Source: Bolinopsis microptera
Taxonomy: Eukaryota; Ctenophora; Tentaculata; Lobata; Bolinopsidae
Length of the DNA stretch: 64,000 nucleotides
NCBI RefSeq assembly: GCF_026151205.1
Contig: NC_087076.1
Coordinates: 3,061,902-3,125,901, forward strand
Reading direction: 5' to 3'
The notes under the pieces are model-generated. The model was not told where the DNA came from, searched no databases, and was given only the letters and a program-made list of their open reading frames with translations. Position numbers and translations under genes: made by a program. The stretch's first letter is position 1; each line of letters starts with the position of its first letter. Shown here piece by piece: positions 61,960 to 64,000 of this stretch.

Positions 61960-62431
61960 AGATTGTTCTAAAAGGGCCCCCAATAGTTGAAACCAACTTC
62001 AATCGATGTATTTTCGGACGCTGATTCCGAGTCACCCCAATGACATTCACATAAGGTTAAAATGCTCCCCTGACGAGATATTGGCGAAAAACTGTCTCGA
62101 TCACGTGATATGACCGTATAAGGAAGTTAGTCTAATTTCTCGTTAGGGTTAGGGTTTCAGCATGTGCTTTTGTAAAAGATTGGGTTAGGGTTAGGGTTGG
62201 GATCAGATTAGAGAGTCAGAGTTTCGAATATGGAATAGTCGTTCAGGACATGGACAAGCTAGAGAATGGGTTGCAAAAGTCACGTGACAGTCGAGTGTAG
62301 AGTGATTAATCATCATCCCCAATATCTCGCCAGGGGAGCATTTTAACCCTGTGTCATGGGGGATTGGGGGAGGGGATGATTCGGTTCATATTTCGATTCA
62401 AGTTGGTTTCAACTGTTGTTTAGAACAATCT
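61960..62431. mobile_element. Foldback element carrying TTAGGG-like repeats
   Basis: Imperfect inverted arms 61960-62086 and 62317-62431 share AGATTGTTCTA, GTTGAAACCAACTT, GGTTAAAATGCTCCCCTG and CGAGATATTGG. The interior (62087-62316) has two short clusters of TTAGGG repeats and GTCACGTGAC/ATCACGTGAT palindromes. The same interior, inverted, recurs at 63275-63512. No coding capacity and no clear target duplication. Confidence 0.75.
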
Positions 62432-62525
62432 CGAAGATCAACTGTCGATTGATTTAGCACGCTCGAACTTCTAACCCTAATAATAACCCTATTTACTATT
62501 TAGTGTTTCTCTGTCATTAAGGATG

Positions 62526-62648
62526 TTGACCATTGTTAATGGTCTGGCCCGGCGCGCGCTACTTCGTAGCACTTGCCGTCGGGCAACATTTCGAGAAGAA
62601 AGCGGCGCGCGCTACTTCGAAGAAATTTAGACGAGTAACATCCGTCAA
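62526..62648 (+). mobile_element. hAT-like MITE, copy 4 with perfect 8-bp target duplication
   Basis: 123 bp from TTGACCATTG to CATCCGTCAA, two GGCGCGCGCTACTTCG blocks, flanked by TAAGGATG at 62518-62525 and 62649-62656. This copy best defines the family: 5-bp inverted ends TTGAC/GTCAA and an 8-bp duplication typical of hAT elements. Confidence 0.88.
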
Positions 62649-62769
62649 TAAGGATGATGTTTCATTAATTAATTTTTTAAAATGTTGAATTTGAAACGAA
62701 ATGAAACTTAGAACTAGCGTCTAGCTGAGAATAAGAATCGACAACTTCAAACTTATAAACTTTAAGCGG

Positions 62770-62910
62770 TTGTCCATTGTTAATGGACTGGTCCGGCGCG
62801 CGCTACTTCGAAGCTTCAAGCCTCGGCGTGGAATAATATTTCGAGAAGAATTAGAAAGCGGCGCGTGCTACTTTCACTTTGAAGAAATGTTGACGAGTAA
62901 CATTTGTAAA
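62770..62910 (+). mobile_element. hAT-like MITE, copy 5
   Basis: 141 bp, diverged (TTGTCC at the left end, GTAAA at the right). Flanks TTTAAGCGG and ATAAAGCGG agree at 7 of 9 positions, an aged target duplication. Confidence 0.75.
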
Positions 62911-63274
62911 ATAAAGCGGTAAAAAACATTAATACACCGTGTTACTATATAATAATAAATGCGAAATGTTGAGGCAATTGCCAAACATGTTATCATAGAC
63001 ATAACACTGAACACAGTTAACTTGAATACATCGTTTGAAAGTTGAAAGTGTGAATAAGATTTTCATGATGGATTCACTAAAATTTGGGTTCAAATTTATG
63101 TTTGGTCCTCATCGCGGCATCGTCGTTCATTACTCTTAGTCTTACGACGTTTGCAATTACACCAGCGCTCGCGCTTTGTGCCGAGACAGCGTGAGGGCAT
63201 TCCTCGTTTCATAACCCTTTGAATTTTGAGTCTCTTCTCTGGGTCCTGCGGGAGAGAAGGTTACTATTATTAAT
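62911..63274. other. Spacer, no gene
   Basis: No ORF or repeat recognised. Confidence 0.4.
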
Positions 63275-63512
63275 GGATGATGATTAATCACTCTACTGCT
63301 ACACTCGACTGTCACGTGACTTTAAAAAATCCGTTCTCCAAGTGGCCCTGAATGATTATTTGGAACCCTAACCCTCTAAGTCTAATCTGATTCCAACCCT
63401 AACCCTAACTCAATCACTGATCACTATTACTAACAAAAGCGAATGTCGAAACCCTAACCCTAACGATAAATTAGACCAACTTCCTTTTATGGTCATATCA
63501 CGTGATCGAGAC
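63275..63512. repeat. Inverted copy of the TTAGGG-containing interior
   Basis: Reverse complement similar to 62087-62322, including CTAACCCTAACCC runs, 'gtcacgtgactttaaaaa', 'actctac..acactcgactgtcacgtgac' and 'catatcacgtgatcgagac'. The outer arms of the foldback element are not seen here. Confidence 0.8.
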
Positions 63513-63521
63513 CCCAAGCTA

Positions 63522-64000
63522 TCACAATGCTGGCAAGCATGACCGTGCCTCTTATATTCACAATATACTATTTACCCCCTTTAGTTTTACTATTTACCCC
63601 CTTTACTATTTACCCCCTTTATTATTTACCCCCTTTACTATTTTAATTTACCCCCTTTACTATAATTATACCCCCTTTACTATTATAACCCTTTATTGTT
63701 TATTTATTTCAGGCATTAAGACTCATCGAAAGTAGTCCAGCAGGCATAATTTAAGTTCAAAATTCTAATTCAATGTCAAAGATGACAGGAATAAGAAATA
63801 TGAAATAGTTATGTGGAGGTTTTTCAGAAATTTGCGCAAAATACGCGCCAGCATGTTATACGAAATTCGGTAAAAACCCAAAATCGCCATATTCAGGAGC
63901 CTTAGAATTGAGTTAGAGATCTGGGCGTCTAGATGTTGACAAAATTGACGGGGAAAAAAGTTTCAAGTTTCAGGAGTATCGGGAAAAGCGTTTTCTGGAA
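63522..64000. repeat. Dispersed repeat, right copy (runs off the window)
   Basis: Direct match to 170-562. Continues to the window edge, so its true length is unknown. Confidence 0.85.
63568..63702. repeat. 'actatttaccccctt' tandem repeat inside the dispersed repeat
   Basis: Seven or so copies of a 15-20 bp unit with the core taccccctttactat. The left copy of the dispersed repeat has only two such units (215-250), so the array length differs between family members. Confidence 0.85.

Overview
The window is animal nuclear DNA. It carries one large intron-rich protein gene, a Groucho/TLE-type transcriptional co-repressor on the + strand, embedded in AT-rich DNA full of transposable elements and simple repeats. 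True Groucho genes are a metazoan trait, the exons have GT-AG borders, and TTAGGG-type repeats occur near the right end. I cannot place the phylum; the diverged Q domain and the element mix suggest an invertebrate.

Layout. 1-2670: dispersed repeats, including a perfect 149-bp inverted repeat (1618-1946). 2670-15730: a decayed RTE-like non-LTR retrotransposon (endonuclease half 2672-3984, reverse transcriptase half 14131-15730) split by a young 10.1-kb Ty3/gypsy-type LTR element on the - strand (3985-14130). That element has near-identical LTRs, gag, protease, integrase and an extra zinc-finger/coiled-coil ORF, but no reverse transcriptase or RNase H, so it looks non-autonomous. 15730-21250: hairpins, a LINE ORF1-like gene without an ORF2, a broken Helitron-type helicase between direct repeats, and a GC-rich foldback array built on GGCCATGGCC palindromes.

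23312-56214: Groucho/TLE, 21 recognisable coding exons giving at least 806 residues: Q domain, GP region, CcN region with a basic nuclear-localisation motif, Ser/Pro-rich region and C-terminal WD40 propeller. The first coding exon with the ATG was not found. Its introns hold long (AG)n/(CT)n tracts (one of 540 bp), a poly-G tract and a 12-bp minisatellite beside a splice acceptor.

56215-64000: 3' UTR, then a dense set of small DNA-transposon derivatives: a Merlin-like element with 8-bp target duplications, several copies of a hAT-like MITE carrying doubled GGCGCGCGCTACTTCG blocks, a tandemly duplicated 722-bp unit, a foldback element containing TTAGGG-like repeats, and a second copy of the repeat found at the left end. 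No tRNA, rRNA, CRISPR or bacterial-type operon is supported. Exon joins are inferred from reading frame, splice dinucleotides and remembered family similarity; no alignment was run.
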